NCBI GenBank assembly: GCA_003215635.1
Contig: QCKC01000002.1
Location: 95,338 to 159,337 of the forward strand
DNA from: Prochlorococcus sp. AG-409-J19
GTDB lineage: Bacteria > Cyanobacteriota > Cyanobacteriia > PCC-6307 > Cyanobiaceae
Reading direction: 5' to 3'
Length of the DNA: 64,000 nucleotides
This document shows positions 37,564-48,641 of the stretch, piece after piece (within the stretch, counting starts at the first letter, position 1; every line of letters begins with the position of its first letter). The notes under the pieces are model-generated. The model saw only the letters and a program-made list of their open reading frames with translations, searched no databases and was not told where the DNA came from. The translations under genes were made by a program, and so were the position numbers.

Positions 37564-38097
37564 ATGAATAATTTTGATGATAATTGGTTGAAAGTTGGTG
37601 AATTAGTTGCTGTCCATGGTTTGCATGGGGAGTTAAGAGTTAATCCAAGAAGTGATTTCCCCGAACGTTTCACAGATCCAGGTCAGCGTTGGATTGGATC
37701 AGGAAGGGGCGAGCCTAGAGAGATGGAATTAGTTTCAGGTCGACGGTTACCAGGTAAGTCTCTTTATGTAATTCGTTTTAAAGGGGTTTCTACTCGTCAA
37801 TGCGCTCAAGAATTGATTGGAGAATCTCTTTTGGTTCCATCGGAGGATCGTCCAGAGTTGCCAGAGGGGGAATTTCATTTTCTAGATTTAGTTGGCTTGC
37901 AGGTTCGATTGGATCCTATCGGTGATTGCATTGGTCATGTCACTGATCTGACTAAAGCAGGTAACGATTTGCTAGAAATTGAACTTCTGGAAGGTCGTAA
38001 AGTTTTGGTTCCTTTTGTTGAGCAGATAGTTCCAGAGGTTGATTTGGCTAGAGGATGGCTTTTGGTTAAGCCCCCGCCAGGGTTGTTTGAACTTTAG
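37564..38097 (+). CDS. rimM: Ribosome maturation factor RimM
   Basis: 177 residues. The N-terminal domain begins [16 protein letters not shown] and the PRC-barrel domain has [12 protein letters not shown] and [16 protein letters not shown]. It binds S19 and helps to assemble the 30S head. Length normal. The next gene follows after 55 bases. Confidence 0.94.
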   Translation: MNNFDDNWLKVGELVAVHGLHGELRVNPRSDFPERFTDPGQRWIGSGRGEPREMELVSGRRLPGKSLYVIRFKGVSTRQCAQELIGESLLVPSEDRPELPEGEFHFLDLVGLQVRLDPIGDCIGHVTDLTKAGNDLLEIELLEGRKVLVPFVEQIVPEVDLARGWLLVKPPPGLFEL

Positions 38098-38152
38098 GGA
38101 ATCGACAATACCCTCATCTTTAAGCGATTCTTAGTAAACAAGAGGATTCATT

Positions 38153-39607
38153 TTGGCTGTTACCCCATTAATTCCAGTAATTCTGTGTGGCGGGTCTGGC
38201 ACACGTCTTTGGCCTTTATCTCGAGCTAGTTATCCAAAGCAGTATTGGCCATTAGCAGATGCAAGTGAAGCAACTTTGCTACAGCAAACTCAGCAGCGTT
38301 TGAATGGTTTGAAAGGTTTATCTGATCCACTGTTGATTTGTCATGAAGATCATCGTTTTATTGTTGCGGAACAAATGCGACAAATTCAGATTGAGCCAAG
38401 CGCAATTTTGCTTGAACCAATTGGTAGGAACACAGCGCCTGCTGTAACAGTTGCTGCTTTGAAAGCAACACAGCGCGGAGAAGACCCTCTTTTGCTAGTG
38501 CTCTCAGCAGATCATGTGATAACGGATTCTCAACAATTTTTGAGGACAATTGAGGCAGGGCGAAATGCAGCAGAGGCAGGGCGACTCGTTACTTTTGGAA
38601 TAGTTCCTACTGCACCAGAAACTGGCTATGGCTATATAGAAGCTGCTGATCTTCTCTCTTCTTCTGATTTGAAAGGTGCAGATATTTTACGTTTCGTAGA
38701 AAAACCTGATCGATTAACTGCGGAGCAGTTTTTAGCTGATAAAAGGTTTACATGGAATAGTGGGATTTTTCTGTTTAAAGCAAGCACTATTCTGAGTGAA
38801 TTAAGGAAATTTGTACCAGAAGTTGTTGCTTCGTGCCGTTCAGCTCTTGAAGAGGATTTGCCAGACTTGGAGTTTTTAAGGTTAGAAAGAGAATCGTTTG
38901 CAAAATGTCCAAGCTTGGCAATTGATGTTGCAGTAATGGAAAAAACTCATCTTGGCACAGTCTTACCTTTGAACGCTGGTTGGAGCGATGTAGGTAGTTG
39001 GAATGCCTTATGGGAAACTGCTGAACATGATATAAATGGCAATGTTTTTAGAGGTCGTGTAATTGCAAAAGACAGCAAGAACTGTTATTTGCGGAGTGAA
39101 AATCGTTTAGTTGTGGGTTTGGGTGTTGAAAATTTGGTTGTAGTTGAAACTGATGATGCAGTATTAATTTCTGACCGCAGTAATACACAAGATGTGAAAA
39201 AGATTGTCCAACAACTTGAATTAGAAGGTCGTTCAGAAGGCAAAGCTCATAGAAAAATCTATAGACCCTGGGGTCATTACACAGGGATTGTTGAAGGTAA
39301 TCGTTGGCAAGTGAAAAGAATAGAAGTTAAGTCAGGTGCAAGTCTTTCTTTGCAGATGCATCATCATCGAGCTGAACATTGGATTGTTGTCAAAGGCACT
39401 GCATTGGTTGAAAAAGATGGAGAAAAACAATTAGTTGGTGAAAATCAAAGTACTTATATTCCGATGGGGTGCAAACATCGTCTTAGCAATCCTGGAAGGA
39501 TGCCAGTAGAGTTGATTGAGGTTCAGAGTGGTGCATATTTAGGTGAAGATGATATTGTTAGATTGGAAGATCGTTATGGGCGAATAAGTCAATTTATTTC
39601 CAATTAA
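38153..39607 (+). CDS. manC: Mannose-1-phosphate guanylyltransferase / mannose-6-phosphate isomerase
   Basis: 484 residues, bifunctional type II form. The nucleotidyltransferase start is PVILCGGSGTRLWPLSR, and FVEKPDRLTAEQFL and FTWNSGIFLF follow. The C-terminal cupin isomerase has YRPWGHYTGI, LQMHHHRAEHWIVVKGTA and YIPMGCKHRLSNPG. It supplies GDP-mannose for surface polysaccharide. The start is TTG, preceded by AGAGGA. Converges on glmS with one base between stops. Confidence 0.93.
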   Translation: MAVTPLIPVILCGGSGTRLWPLSRASYPKQYWPLADASEATLLQQTQQRLNGLKGLSDPLLICHEDHRFIVAEQMRQIQIEPSAILLEPIGRNTAPAVTVAALKATQRGEDPLLLVLSADHVITDSQQFLRTIEAGRNAAEAGRLVTFGIVPTAPETGYGYIEAADLLSSSDLKGADILRFVEKPDRLTAEQFLADKRFTWNSGIFLFKASTILSELRKFVPEVVASCRSALEEDLPDLEFLRLERESFAKCPSLAIDVAVMEKTHLGTVLPLNAGWSDVGSWNALWETAEHDINGNVFRGRVIAKDSKNCYLRSENRLVVGLGVENLVVVETDDAVLISDRSNTQDVKKIVQQLELEGRSEGKAHRKIYRPWGHYTGIVEGNRWQVKRIEVKSGASLSLQMHHHRAEHWIVVKGTALVEKDGEKQLVGENQSTYIPMGCKHRLSNPGRMPVELIEVQSGAYLGEDDIVRLEDRYGRISQFISN

Positions 39608-39608
39608 G

Positions 39609-41513
39609 TTATTCTACAGTTACACTTTTAGCCAAATTTCTAGGTTGATCGACATCTAGACCTCTAAGAGCAGCAATATGATAACTCAACAATTGCATTG
39701 GTATCAAGGATAATAAGGGACTTACCCATTCACTTACTTTTGGAATTGGCAATATTGCATCAAAGATTTTGGATTCTGGTCCTTCTGTTGTTACGCCAAT
39801 TAATTGAGCATCTCTAGCTTTTGCTTCTTGAGCATTACTTAAAACTTTTTCGAACACAACTCCAGGAATTGCAATTGAAACCACAGGTACTTTTTTATCT
39901 ACTAAAGCTATAGGGCCATGTTTCATTTCTCCCGCAGGATATCCTTCTGCATGGATATAACTTATTTCTTTTAATTTCAATGCACCTTCAAGTGCTATTG
40001 GATAGTTTATCCCTCTCCCTAGGAAGATGACGTCTTGTGTATCACTAAATTTGTGGGCTAAGTTTTCTGATAATTCATCATGAATCTTAATTAGAGAAGT
40101 TAATTGCTCTGGAATTGCTTTTAATTCTTCTGATAATTTAGCAATTTCTTCGGTTGATCTATTGCCATTTATTGAGGCGAATTTTATTGCTAGAGAATAA
40201 AATGCCAGAAGTTGTCCTAGAAAAGTTTTGGTTGCAGCCACTCCTACTTCAAGTCCTGCACCAATATCTAATATATTATCAACTTGTCTTGCTAATGAGC
40301 TATTTGCTCGATTTGTTATTCCAAGTTGTCTTGAAATATATGCAGGATTTTTATGCATATTTCTTCTTTTCTTTTCCATTGCTAAAGCTGCAAGTGTATC
40401 TGCAGTTTCCCCAGATTGTGTTACTCCTATTGTTAACGTTTTTTCTTCTAAAGGAGGAGCAGCATAACGAAACTCACTGGCATAATAAACAGAGGTTGAA
40501 ATTCCAGCAAATTGTTCTAATAAATAAGCTCCTACAAGTGCGGCATGGCGACTTGTGCCACAGGCTAATATTTGTATCTTTTTGATGTCGTTATAGAAAT
40601 CATTTTCGAATGGTAATGCTATTGGAGAATGTTTTGGTAATTCTGCAGGAAGGTGTCTTGCAATCCATAATTTTGCTGTTTTTGGTTGTTCATGGATTTC
40701 TTTCAACATGAAATGACGAAAGTTGCGCTTATCTGCTATTTGTTCATTGCCATGGATAAGTGAAGGATTTCTTTGTTGTCTTTCTCCTTGGCTGTTATAT
40801 AGCTCAATTCCTAGAGGATTTAGTAGCGCTATTTCTCCGTCTCGCATTGGCAAGATTGCTTTAGTAAAACCAGCCAGTGCAGGCGTATCACTTGCGCAAA
40901 GAAACTCTCCTTCGCCTAATCCAATTAACAATGGTGCTTGATTGCTAGCAAGAACTAATGACTCTGGAGTTTTTTCCCAAATTACGGCAAGTGCATAAGC
41001 ACCTTTGAGCTTTTGAGACGTTTTTTGGACTGCTTTTAGAAGTGTTGAGCCATTGTTTTGAAGGCCATTACTTTGTAAAACTTTAATTTCCCGTGCAATT
41101 AGATGAGGAATTACTTCAGTATCTGTTTCAGAATTAAATGTCACCCCTTCAGATTCAAGACTTTCTCGCAATGCGAGATGATTCTCAATAATTCCATTTT
41201 GTACAACGGCAATTTGTCCCGAGGCATCTTGATGCGGATGAGCATTATGTTCTTCGGGTTTTCCATGTGTGGCCCATCTGGTGTGCCCCACCCCTATATT
41301 GCCTTTTGCTCCTTGTGATTGAACCTTTTTTGAGAGGTTGACTAATTTCCCTTTAGTTTTTTGACATTGAAGAATTCCATCTCCATTGTGTGGAGATCTA
41401 CTAATTGTTGCGAGACCTGCGGAATCGTATCCGCGGTATTCCAAATGTTTTAATCCTTCAAGAAGCAATGGTGCTGCTGCTCTAGAGCCGATTACCGCAA
41501 CGATTCCACACAT
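39609..41513 (-). CDS. glmS: Glucosamine--fructose-6-phosphate aminotransferase (isomerising)
   Basis: 634 residues. The N-terminal glutaminase starts MCGIVAVIGSRAAAPLLLEG; Cys2 is the nucleophile, which fixes the start codon. Two SIS domains follow (ILACGTSRHAALVGAYLLE, TQSGETADTLAAL) and the end is LAKSVTVE. It makes glucosamine-6-phosphate for peptidoglycan. The start abuts the U-tract of the psaC terminator and no ribosome site is visible. Confidence 0.96.
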   Translation of the reverse strand: MCGIVAVIGSRAAAPLLLEGLKHLEYRGYDSAGLATISRSPHNGDGILQCQKTKGKLVNLSKKVQSQGAKGNIGVGHTRWATHGKPEEHNAHPHQDASGQIAVVQNGIIENHLALRESLESEGVTFNSETDTEVIPHLIAREIKVLQSNGLQNNGSTLLKAVQKTSQKLKGAYALAVIWEKTPESLVLASNQAPLLIGLGEGEFLCASDTPALAGFTKAILPMRDGEIALLNPLGIELYNSQGERQQRNPSLIHGNEQIADKRNFRHFMLKEIHEQPKTAKLWIARHLPAELPKHSPIALPFENDFYNDIKKIQILACGTSRHAALVGAYLLEQFAGISTSVYYASEFRYAAPPLEEKTLTIGVTQSGETADTLAALAMEKKRRNMHKNPAYISRQLGITNRANSSLARQVDNILDIGAGLEVGVAATKTFLGQLLAFYSLAIKFASINGNRSTEEIAKLSEELKAIPEQLTSLIKIHDELSENLAHKFSDTQDVIFLGRGINYPIALEGALKLKEISYIHAEGYPAGEMKHGPIALVDKKVPVVSIAIPGVVFEKVLSNAQEAKARDAQLIGVTTEGPESKIFDAILPIPKVSEWVSPLLSLIPMQLLSYHIAALRGLDVDQPRNLAKSVTVE

Positions 41514-41539
41514 AAAAAAAGCCCGGCAGACACCGGGCT
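41514..41539 (-). terminator. Intrinsic terminator of psaC, touching the glmS start
   Basis: On the minus strand AGCCCGG and CCGGGCT arms (41533-41539 and 41520-41526) close a 6-base loop and are followed by seven Ts (41514-41520). The T-run runs straight into the glmS ATG at 41513. Confidence 0.9.
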
Positions 41540-41590
41540 GAGCTTATGAGGTCCACTGTAAATATGGACCTTAAAGTTTCAAAAATAATG

Positions 41591-41863
<273 letters not shown>

Positions 41864-41972
41864 TCAAACTTAACGCTCTTCTGGCTGAATAAGACACAAA
41901 GTGGCCATTGCCGTCACTGTTGTTAACTCCAGCCCTCTAGCCCGTAGGATAAAAGGTCCAGTCTTCACGGCT

Positions 41973-42215
41973 ATGTCCCAAGAAGCGATTCTAGAAAAAG
42001 TCCAGTCAATCGTTGCAGAACAACTCAGCGTTGACGGCGCCGAAGTCAAACTTGAATCTAATTTTCAAAATGATCTCGGTGCAGATTCCCTTGACACGGT
42101 TGAACTTGTCATGGCCCTTGAAGAGGCCTTTGACATTGAAATCCCAGACGAAGCGGCTGAGGGTATCGCCACAGTTGGCGATGCTGTCAAGTACATACAA
42201 GACAAGAAATCCTGA
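41973..42215 (+). CDS. acpP: Acyl carrier protein
   Basis: 80 residues from the ATG at 41973 ([18 protein letters not shown]). The phosphopantetheine serine is in [18 protein letters not shown]. An upstream in-frame start at 41901 would add 24 residues and is not needed. It carries acyl chains in fatty acid synthesis. fabF follows after 9 bases. Confidence 0.97.
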   Translation: MSQEAILEKVQSIVAEQLSVDGAEVKLESNFQNDLGADSLDTVELVMALEEAFDIEIPDEAAEGIATVGDAVKYIQDKKS

Positions 42216-42224
42216 GGGGTTGTC

Positions 42225-43472
42225 ATGGCGGAGGGTCTTCATCGTGTTGTGGTCACTGGCCTCGGCGCGATTACGCCGATTGGAAATACGGTTAATGCTT
42301 TTTGGGATGGATTAAGTTCCGGATCTAATGGCGTTGATCTCATTTCTCTTTTCGATGCGTCCTCGCATGCTTGTCGTTTTGCTGCGGAGGTCAAGAATTT
42401 TGATCCCACAGGATTTCTTGAGCCCAAGGAATCGAAAAGATGGGATCGATTCTCAAAGTTTGGTGTCGTAGCAGCCAAACAAGCATTGGCAGATTCTGGT
42501 TTGACTATTGATGAAACTAATGAATCACGCATTGGCGTAATCATTGGCTCTGGTGTTGGTGGTTTGCTCACCATGGAAACCCAGGCACATGTTTTATCTG
42601 ATAAAGGTCCAGGTCGTGTCAGTCCCTTTACGGTTCCGATGATGATCCCAAATATGGCAACAGGCCTTGTTGCCATTGCTTTGGGAGCTAGAGGTCCAAG
42701 TTCGGCAGTTGCTACTGCTTGTGCTGCAGGATCTAATGCGATCGGAGATGCTTTTAGATTGCTTCAGCTTGGGAAAGCTGATGTGATGTTTTGTGGTGGG
42801 GCTGAAGCAAGTATTACGCCGCTTGGTGTGGCTGGTTTTGCCAGTGCAAAAGCTCTTTCTTTTAGAAATGATGATCCGTCAACTGCCAGTCGTCCTTTTG
42901 ACGCTGAAAGAGATGGATTTGTTATTGGTGAAGGATCTGGCGTGATGGTTCTTGAAACATTGGACCATGCAAAATCAAGAGGTGCACAAATTCATGCCGA
43001 AATAATTGGGTATGGAACAACTTGTGATGCTCATCACATAACATCACCGATTCCTGGCGGTCTTGGAGGTGCTGAGGCAATGAAACAGGCCATTAAAGAT
43101 GGTCAAATTCCTATTGAAAGTATTGATTACATCAATGCTCATGGCACCAGCACACCAGCCAATGACAGTAATGAGACTGCTGCTATCAAAACTGTTCTAG
43201 GAAATCGTGCAGGACAAGTACCTGTGAGTTCAACAAAATCAATGACAGGGCATCTTCTTGGAGGATCTGGTGGTATAGAGGCTGTCGCTTGTGTGCTTGC
43301 TATGAGGCATCGGGCAATACCTCCAACAATTAATTATTCCAATCCTGACCCCGATTGTGATTTGGATTATGTCCCAAATACAGCAAGGGATCATTCAGTA
43401 GAAGTAGTCTTGTCAAATTCTTTTGGTTTTGGTGGGCACAATGTCTGCCTGGCCTTCCGGCAAATGACATGA
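42225..43472 (+). CDS. fabF: 3-oxoacyl-[acyl-carrier-protein] synthase II
   Basis: 415 residues. The Cys-His-His triad is visible: ATACAAGSNAIGDAF (Cys), HGTSTPANDSNE (His) and KSMTGHLLGGSGG (His). NSFGFGGHN closes the fold. It condenses malonyl-ACP with longer acyl-ACPs. It is coupled to acpP and followed by tktA after 47 bases, an order common in cyanobacteria. Confidence 0.97.
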   Translation: MAEGLHRVVVTGLGAITPIGNTVNAFWDGLSSGSNGVDLISLFDASSHACRFAAEVKNFDPTGFLEPKESKRWDRFSKFGVVAAKQALADSGLTIDETNESRIGVIIGSGVGGLLTMETQAHVLSDKGPGRVSPFTVPMMIPNMATGLVAIALGARGPSSAVATACAAGSNAIGDAFRLLQLGKADVMFCGGAEASITPLGVAGFASAKALSFRNDDPSTASRPFDAERDGFVIGEGSGVMVLETLDHAKSRGAQIHAEIIGYGTTCDAHHITSPIPGGLGGAEAMKQAIKDGQIPIESIDYINAHGTSTPANDSNETAAIKTVLGNRAGQVPVSSTKSMTGHLLGGSGGIEAVACVLAMRHRAIPPTINYSNPDPDCDLDYVPNTARDHSVEVVLSNSFGFGGHNVCLAFRQMT

Positions 43473-43519
43473 TCGGCATTGCCGAAATCATCCTTCAAAA
43501 TCCTTAAATTCCCAAAAAA

Positions 43520-45529
43520 ATGGTAGCTGCGCCCGCTTCTCTAGATACTCTTTGCATCAACAGCATTCGAATGCTTGCTGTTGATGCGGTTAATAAATCC
43601 AATAGTGGTCATCCTGGCCTCCCAATGGGTTGTGCTCCTATGGGTTATACCCTTTGGGATAAGTTTCTTCGTCATAATCCAAAGAATCCAAAATGGTTTA
43701 ATCGTGATCGATTTGTTCTTTCAGCAGGTCACGGTTGCATGTTGCTATATGCCCTTTTGCATTTGACTGGCTATGACTCTGTGACGATGGAAGATATAAA
43801 GCAGTTTCGACAATTAGGTTCACGTACTCCTGGTCATCCAGAAACCTTTGAGACTGATGGAGTAGAAGTTACTGCAGGTCCTCTCGGTGCAGGTATTTCA
43901 AATGCTGTTGGTCTTGCTATAGCAGAAGCTCATTTGGCTGCCAAATTTAATAAGCCTGATGCCCAAGTAGTAGATCACTTTACATATGTAATTATGGGTG
44001 ATGGATGTAATCAAGAGGGTGTTTCTTCAGAGGCTTGTTCTCTTGCAGGTCACTTAAAGCTTGGCAAACTAATCGCTCTTTATGATGATAATCAAATCAC
44101 AATTGATGGACGTACAGATGTTTCATTTACAGAAGATGTTTTGAAGAGGTATGAATCTTATGGTTGGCATGTTCAGCATGTTGAAGAAGGTAATACAGAT
44201 ATAAATGCTATTTCTGAAGCTATAGCTAATGCCAAGTCTGTTACCAATCAGCCTTCTTTAATAAAAATATCAACTACAATTGGATTTGGCTCTCCCAATA
44301 AAAGTGATACAGCAGGAGTTCATGGAGCTCCCCTTGGTGAAGATGAGGCAAATTTGACTCGTCAACAACTTGGATGGACTCATCCCCCATTTGAGATCCC
44401 TCAGGAAGTTTACGATCAATATCGCAAATCAATTGATCGTGGAAAAGGTCTTGAAGAACAGTGGAACTTAACCCTTGCTACTTATAGGAATAATTATCCT
44501 GCTGAAGCAAAGGAATTTGAAAGAATGCTTAGAGGTGAGTTGCCAGAAAATTGGGATAAAGATCTACCTATCTATACTCCTGAAGATAAGGGCCAAGCAA
44601 CACGAAAACATTCTCAAATATGTTTAGGTGCTTTGGGTCCCAATATTCCTGAATTAATTGGTGGATCTGCAGATCTTACTCATTCTAATTACACAGATAT
44701 TAAAGGTGAAACAGGCTCATTTCAATCAAATAGTCCCGAAAAACGATATTTGCATTTTGGAGTTAGGGAGCATGCAATGGCTGCGATTCTTAATGGAATT
44801 GCGTATCACAATAGTGGATTAATTCCTTATGGAGGCACTTTCTTAGTATTCGCAGACTATATGCGGGGCTCAATGCGTTTGTCTGCTTTAAGTGAGTTAG
44901 GGGTTATTTATGTCCTCACACACGATTCAATTGGTGTAGGAGAAGATGGACCAACTCACCAACCTGTTGAAACAATACCTTCTTTAAGAGCAATGCCAAA
45001 CATGTTGGTTTTTCGTCCGGGTGATGGAAATGAAACTAGTGGTGCATATAAGTTAGCTATTCAGAATAGGAATAGGCCAAGTGCACTTTGTCTTAGTAGA
45101 CAAGGAATGGATAATCAAAAGAATTCGTCTATAGAGAAAGTTGCTTTCGGAGGATATGTTTTGGAGGATTGCGACGGCATTCCAGATTTAATTTTTATCG
45201 GAACTGGTAGTGAATTAGATTTATGTGTCAAAGCTGCCAAGCAACTAACATCTGAGGGTAACAAAGTAAGAGTTGTCTCAATGCCTTGTGTGGAGTTGTT
45301 TGAAGAACAAACTTCCTCATATCAAGAAGAAGTTTTACCCTCTTCGGTGAGAAAAAGGCTTGTTGTTGAAGCGGCGGCTTCATTTGGTTGGCATAAATAT
45401 ATAGGCCTTGATGGTGACTCTGTCACAATGAGTTCTTTTGGAACCTCTGCACCAGGTGGTGTCTGTTTAGATAAGTTTGGTTTTACATTAGATAATGTTA
45501 TCTCTAAGGCAAATAGATTGCTTGGTTAG
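43520..45529 (+). CDS. tktA: Transketolase
   Basis: 669 residues. The ThDP-binding motif is [19 protein letters not shown] ... DDNQITIDG, and the early [11 protein letters not shown] and [19 protein letters not shown] match the family. The pyrimidine-domain [10 protein letters not shown] and the C-terminal domain are complete. It moves two-carbon units in the Calvin and pentose-phosphate cycles and needs thiamine diphosphate, which thiC, thiG and thiL in this window help to make. Confidence 0.97.
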   Translation: MVAAPASLDTLCINSIRMLAVDAVNKSNSGHPGLPMGCAPMGYTLWDKFLRHNPKNPKWFNRDRFVLSAGHGCMLLYALLHLTGYDSVTMEDIKQFRQLGSRTPGHPETFETDGVEVTAGPLGAGISNAVGLAIAEAHLAAKFNKPDAQVVDHFTYVIMGDGCNQEGVSSEACSLAGHLKLGKLIALYDDNQITIDGRTDVSFTEDVLKRYESYGWHVQHVEEGNTDINAISEAIANAKSVTNQPSLIKISTTIGFGSPNKSDTAGVHGAPLGEDEANLTRQQLGWTHPPFEIPQEVYDQYRKSIDRGKGLEEQWNLTLATYRNNYPAEAKEFERMLRGELPENWDKDLPIYTPEDKGQATRKHSQICLGALGPNIPELIGGSADLTHSNYTDIKGETGSFQSNSPEKRYLHFGVREHAMAAILNGIAYHNSGLIPYGGTFLVFADYMRGSMRLSALSELGVIYVLTHDSIGVGEDGPTHQPVETIPSLRAMPNMLVFRPGDGNETSGAYKLAIQNRNRPSALCLSRQGMDNQKNSSIEKVAFGGYVLEDCDGIPDLIFIGTGSELDLCVKAAKQLTSEGNKVRVVSMPCVELFEEQTSSYQEEVLPSSVRKRLVVEAAASFGWHKYIGLDGDSVTMSSFGTSAPGGVCLDKFGFTLDNVISKANRLLG

Positions 45530-45730
45530 AGTCTGAATTAAATTTAGTTTTGATTTTGCGATTTCCACTTGCAAACACTCAATCAATACTAGATCAATGT
45601 CTTATCTTTAAATTTAGAAAGCATAATACAATTACTTAGACAATCAAGTAATATAAATAGTATTATTTTGATTGTGAATTTTCATTTTTAATATGTCACC
45701 ATTACAATTAATTTGTATGATTTCTCAAGA
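45530..45730. other. AT-rich gap between tktA and the epimerase gene
   Basis: About 200 very AT-rich bases. No RNA gene or ORF recognised, apart from a short TTG-started extension of the next gene from 45713. Likely the promoter region of the epimerase gene. Confidence 0.45.
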
Positions 45731-46696
45731 ATGATAGGCAATGGCATTTGTCGTAATTTGATCACTGGGGCTGCTGGCTTTTTGGGGTCCCATTTGGTGG
45801 ATCGTTTGATGATTTCTGGAGAAAAGGTTATATGTTTAGATAATTATTTGACTGGTAGAGAAGACAACCTTTCGAAATGGAGTCATAGTAGCAATTTTCA
45901 ATTAATTCACCATGACGTAACTAAACCAATTAATTGTGATGTAGATCGTATATGGCATCTTGCATGTCCTGCTTCACCTACTCATTACCAATCTAATCCT
46001 ATTCAAACAAGCAGAACAATTTTTCTAGGAACTTACAATATGCTTGAATTGGCAAGAAAGCTAAAAGCAAGAATACTTTTTGCTAGTTCAAGTGAGATAT
46101 ATGGAGATCCAGAAGTTCATCCGCAATCTGAAAGTTATAGAGGAAGTGTTAATACTTCGGGGATTCGTAGTTGCTATGAGGAAGGTAAAAGGATTGCAGA
46201 AACACTGTGCTCGGATTATCAACGGATGTATGACACAGAGGTTAGATTGATGAGAATTTTTAATACCTATGGTCCTAGAATGCTTCCAAATGATGGAAGA
46301 GTTATTAGTAATTTCATTGTTCAAGGATTAAATGGCCGTCCTTTAACAATATATGGAAATGGAAAGCAAACTCGCTCATTCTGTTATGTAGATGATTTAA
46401 TTGATGGAATGATTCTTTTAATGAATGGAGATTATTCATATCCAATGAATTTTGGAAATCCTCAAGAATTTACAATTTGTGAGTTAGCTTGTTTGATTCG
46501 TGATCTAATTAATCCTAAATTAGATCTAATTTATGAGCCATTACCATCCGATGATCCATTAAGACGTAAGCCCTTGATATCACTTGCCAAAGAACAATTA
46601 AATTGGATCCCAAGAGTTTCATTGGAGAAGGGATTATTATCAACTATTGATTGGTTTAGGGACTTCTTAGAAGAATGTCCCTATCAGTCTGATTAA
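45731..46696 (+). CDS. UDP-glucuronate decarboxylase-like NAD-dependent epimerase
   Basis: About 321 residues from the ATG at 45731. Extended SDR: Rossmann LITGAAGFLGSHLVDRLM, then the UXS-type LACPASPTHYQSNPIQT, SSSEIYGDPEVHPQSE, RSCYEEGKRIAE with the YxxxK pair, and RIFNTYGPRM. These match UDP-xylose synthase of cyanobacteria and plants, which turns UDP-glucuronate into UDP-xylose for envelope glycans. A TTG at 45713 would add six residues. Confidence 0.88.
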   Translation: MIGNGICRNLITGAAGFLGSHLVDRLMISGEKVICLDNYLTGREDNLSKWSHSSNFQLIHHDVTKPINCDVDRIWHLACPASPTHYQSNPIQTSRTIFLGTYNMLELARKLKARILFASSSEIYGDPEVHPQSESYRGSVNTSGIRSCYEEGKRIAETLCSDYQRMYDTEVRLMRIFNTYGPRMLPNDGRVISNFIVQGLNGRPLTIYGNGKQTRSFCYVDDLIDGMILLMNGDYSYPMNFGNPQEFTICELACLIRDLINPKLDLIYEPLPSDDPLRRKPLISLAKEQLNWIPRVSLEKGLLSTIDWFRDFLEECPYQSD

Positions 46697-46722
46697 GAAT
46701 TTAAGCTGTATTTTTATCTGGA

Positions 46723-48144
<1,422 letters not shown>

Positions 48145-48163
48145 TCATTTGAGATCACGCTTT

Positions 48164-48252
48164 ATCACTTCCCTTCGCCGGTTTTATCCGGATCAGGTTC
48201 CGAGGGTGTGATCTCAGCCGACAAGTCGAAACTTGTTTGGCACCCCTAGTGG
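48164..48252 (-). promoter_or_regulatory. TPP riboswitch upstream of thiC
   Basis: On the minus strand the conserved THI-box parts are in order: GGGGTGCC, GGCTGAGATCACACCCTC, GAACCTGATCCGGATAA and ACCGGCGAAGGGA. Outer CACT/AGTG can close P1. It ends about 55 bases before the thiC start, so it likely controls translation or termination when thiamine diphosphate is abundant. Confidence 0.95.
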
Positions 48253-48407
48253 TAATAGAAAATTAGCTTGCTTCTGCAAATTGAGCTGTACTTTTTTTTG
48301 CTCAATGAAACATCTCTATGCTTAAAACATGCTGCATCGGCTGGCTGACGGTATGTCTTAGAGATATGTACATTCATTATCTTGATATTTTTAGATATAT
48401 TCCATTG

Positions 48408-48641
48408 TTATTTATTTGTATTGTTAGTGTATTTTTTCTCTTCATTTTTAAGAGACAACAATAATTTTCTGCGCCTTTTTCCTCTTCCAGCAGCACCACT
48501 TACAATTAATCCAAGCCCAACAGCTAAGCAAGGGATTGCACGCACTTTGCTCTGTCCATGAGGGTTAAGAAAACTCAGTAGGGCAATTAAAATTAACATT
48601 GGAGCAGCTAGTGAAAGCAAAGAATGATCTATTGATTTCAT
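48408..48641 (-). CDS. DUF3188-like small membrane protein
   Basis: 77 residues with two hydrophobic segments (LSLAAPMLILIALLSF and AIPCLAVGLGLIVSGAA) and a basic C-terminal tail (GKRRRKLLL). Size and layout fit the cyanobacterial DUF3188 group; this is from memory. Its ATG overlaps the stop of the M20 hydrolase gene by 4 bases, so it is the last gene of the ruvB operon. Role unknown. Confidence 0.65.
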   Translation of the reverse strand: MKSIDHSLLSLAAPMLILIALLSFLNPHGQSKVRAIPCLAVGLGLIVSGAAGRGKRRRKLLLSLKNEEKKYTNNTNK

